From positions 1 to 53,467 of the forward strand of contig JAJYTJ010000003.1 of NCBI GenBank assembly GCA_021793115.1: a DNA stretch of 53,467 nucleotides, read 5' to 3'. The notes below the pieces were generated by a model. The model had not been told where the DNA came from. It did no database searches and saw nothing but the letters and a program-made list of their open reading frames with translations. A program made the position numbers and the translations under genes. This DNA comes from Actinomycetes bacterium (lineage in GTDB: Bacteria; Actinomycetota; Actinomycetes; Actinomycetales; Cellulomonadaceae). Of this stretch, positions 53,261 to 53,467 are shown one piece after another; positions within the stretch are counted from its first letter, which is position 1, and each line of letters starts with the position of its first letter.

Positions 53261-53467
53261 ATGTCCCGCGCGCTGCCCTCCTCCTCCACCGTGCGATCCG
53301 TCGTCGTCCTTGCGGCCGGTCACGACGAGCCGTCCCGACACCTGCTGTCGCGGCCCCTGGGCGACGCGACCGTGGCTCAGCTGGCCCTGGCGACGGTCCG
53401 GGCGATCGTCCCGCCGGCGCGCATCGCCGTGGTCGTCGCCCCGGGCGACGACGAGCTGCGCACGCTC
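53261..53467 (+). CDS. N-terminus of a possible nucleotidyltransferase-fold protein, cut by window edge
   Basis: Sixty-nine codons are open from an ATG with AAGGGG upstream. After 12 residues comes SVVVLAAGHDEPSRHLLSRP, which has the beta-strand-LAAG opening of sugar-nucleotidyltransferases such as GlmU, but the usual GxGTRM loop is replaced by GHDEPSRHL. A second strand RIAVVVAPGDDEL follows. The assignment is tentative, as most of the protein lies beyond the window. Confidence 0.6.
   Translation, partial: MSRALPSSSTVRSVVVLAAGHDEPSRHLLSRPLGDATVAQLALATVRAIVPPARIAVVVAPGDDELRTL

Noticed and set aside
52060..53289. Extension of nnr upstream by about 410 codons
   Set aside because: The extension is antisense to the LLM oxidoreductase gene, which has strong family motifs; nnr begins with its usual MAHVLLTWD at 52059.

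Overview
The window reads as chromosomal DNA of a very high-GC actinobacterium, most likely Cellulomonas or a close relative in the Micrococcales. This is inferred from strong GC-ending codon use, many GTG starts, actinobacterial families (WhiD/WhiB3-type Wbl protein, BldM-type regulator, GuaB3, PerM/DUF6350, F420-type LLM oxidoreductase, double CIRCE at groES) and gene order. No rRNA, tRNA, CRISPR array, IS element or prophage gene was seen. Both ends cut a gene.

Layout. 1-3256 (minus): sucC-sucD followed by perM, the same order as around M. tuberculosis sucCD. 3529-5301: a TetR regulator divergent from a membrane protein, with an operator-like palindrome between them. 5326-7116: a methyltransferase, about 450 bp of intergenic minisatellite-like repeats, then a two-gene cassette (small HTH protein plus a stand-alone double Clp_N protein) behind a leaderless-looking promoter covered by two identical-arm palindromes. 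7295-12217 (minus): pcrA, a small membrane protein and an OYE-type flavin/Fe-S oxidoreductase. 12344-16620: a LiaFSR/EsrISR-like envelope-stress module, with regulator and PspC-kinase divergent from a PspC/LiaF-like protein and a small membrane protein. 16690-18118: two related membrane proteins, each followed by a nearly identical terminator. 18403-21231: DUF3817, guaA, SURF1.

21331-27217 (plus): xfp-pta-ackA. Phosphoketolase makes acetyl phosphate, which AckA turns into acetate plus ATP or Pta into acetyl-CoA; a DosR-like palindrome precedes pta. 27277-34325 (minus): succinate-semialdehyde dehydrogenase, then a hexitol PTS island (DeoR repressor, Zn-dehydrogenase, mannitol-type IICB, IIA, PfkB kinase, HPr). 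34633-38118: guaB3, a DnaQ-like exonuclease and guaB. 38153-40927: developmental and stress regulators (bldM-like, MerR, whiD) and a solitary groES under two CIRCE operators.

41157-53467: a THUMP-like methyltransferase, a zinc-ribbon protein, a 632-aa protein of unusual architecture, and a minus-strand housekeeping cluster nnr-alr-tsaE-tsaB-rimI-rhodanese plus tsaD, interrupted by a nitroreductase-like gene. tsaB, tsaD and tsaE cooperate in tRNA t6A synthesis. An LLM oxidoreductase gene, a 68-bp near-perfect inverted repeat and a truncated nucleotidyltransferase-like gene close the window.

The stretches most likely to hold something undescribed are the HTH/double-Clp_N cassette with its promoter (6307-7116), the repeat arrays in front of it (5985-6283), and the 632-aa cyclotransferase-like/double-barrel/membrane protein (42914-44812).
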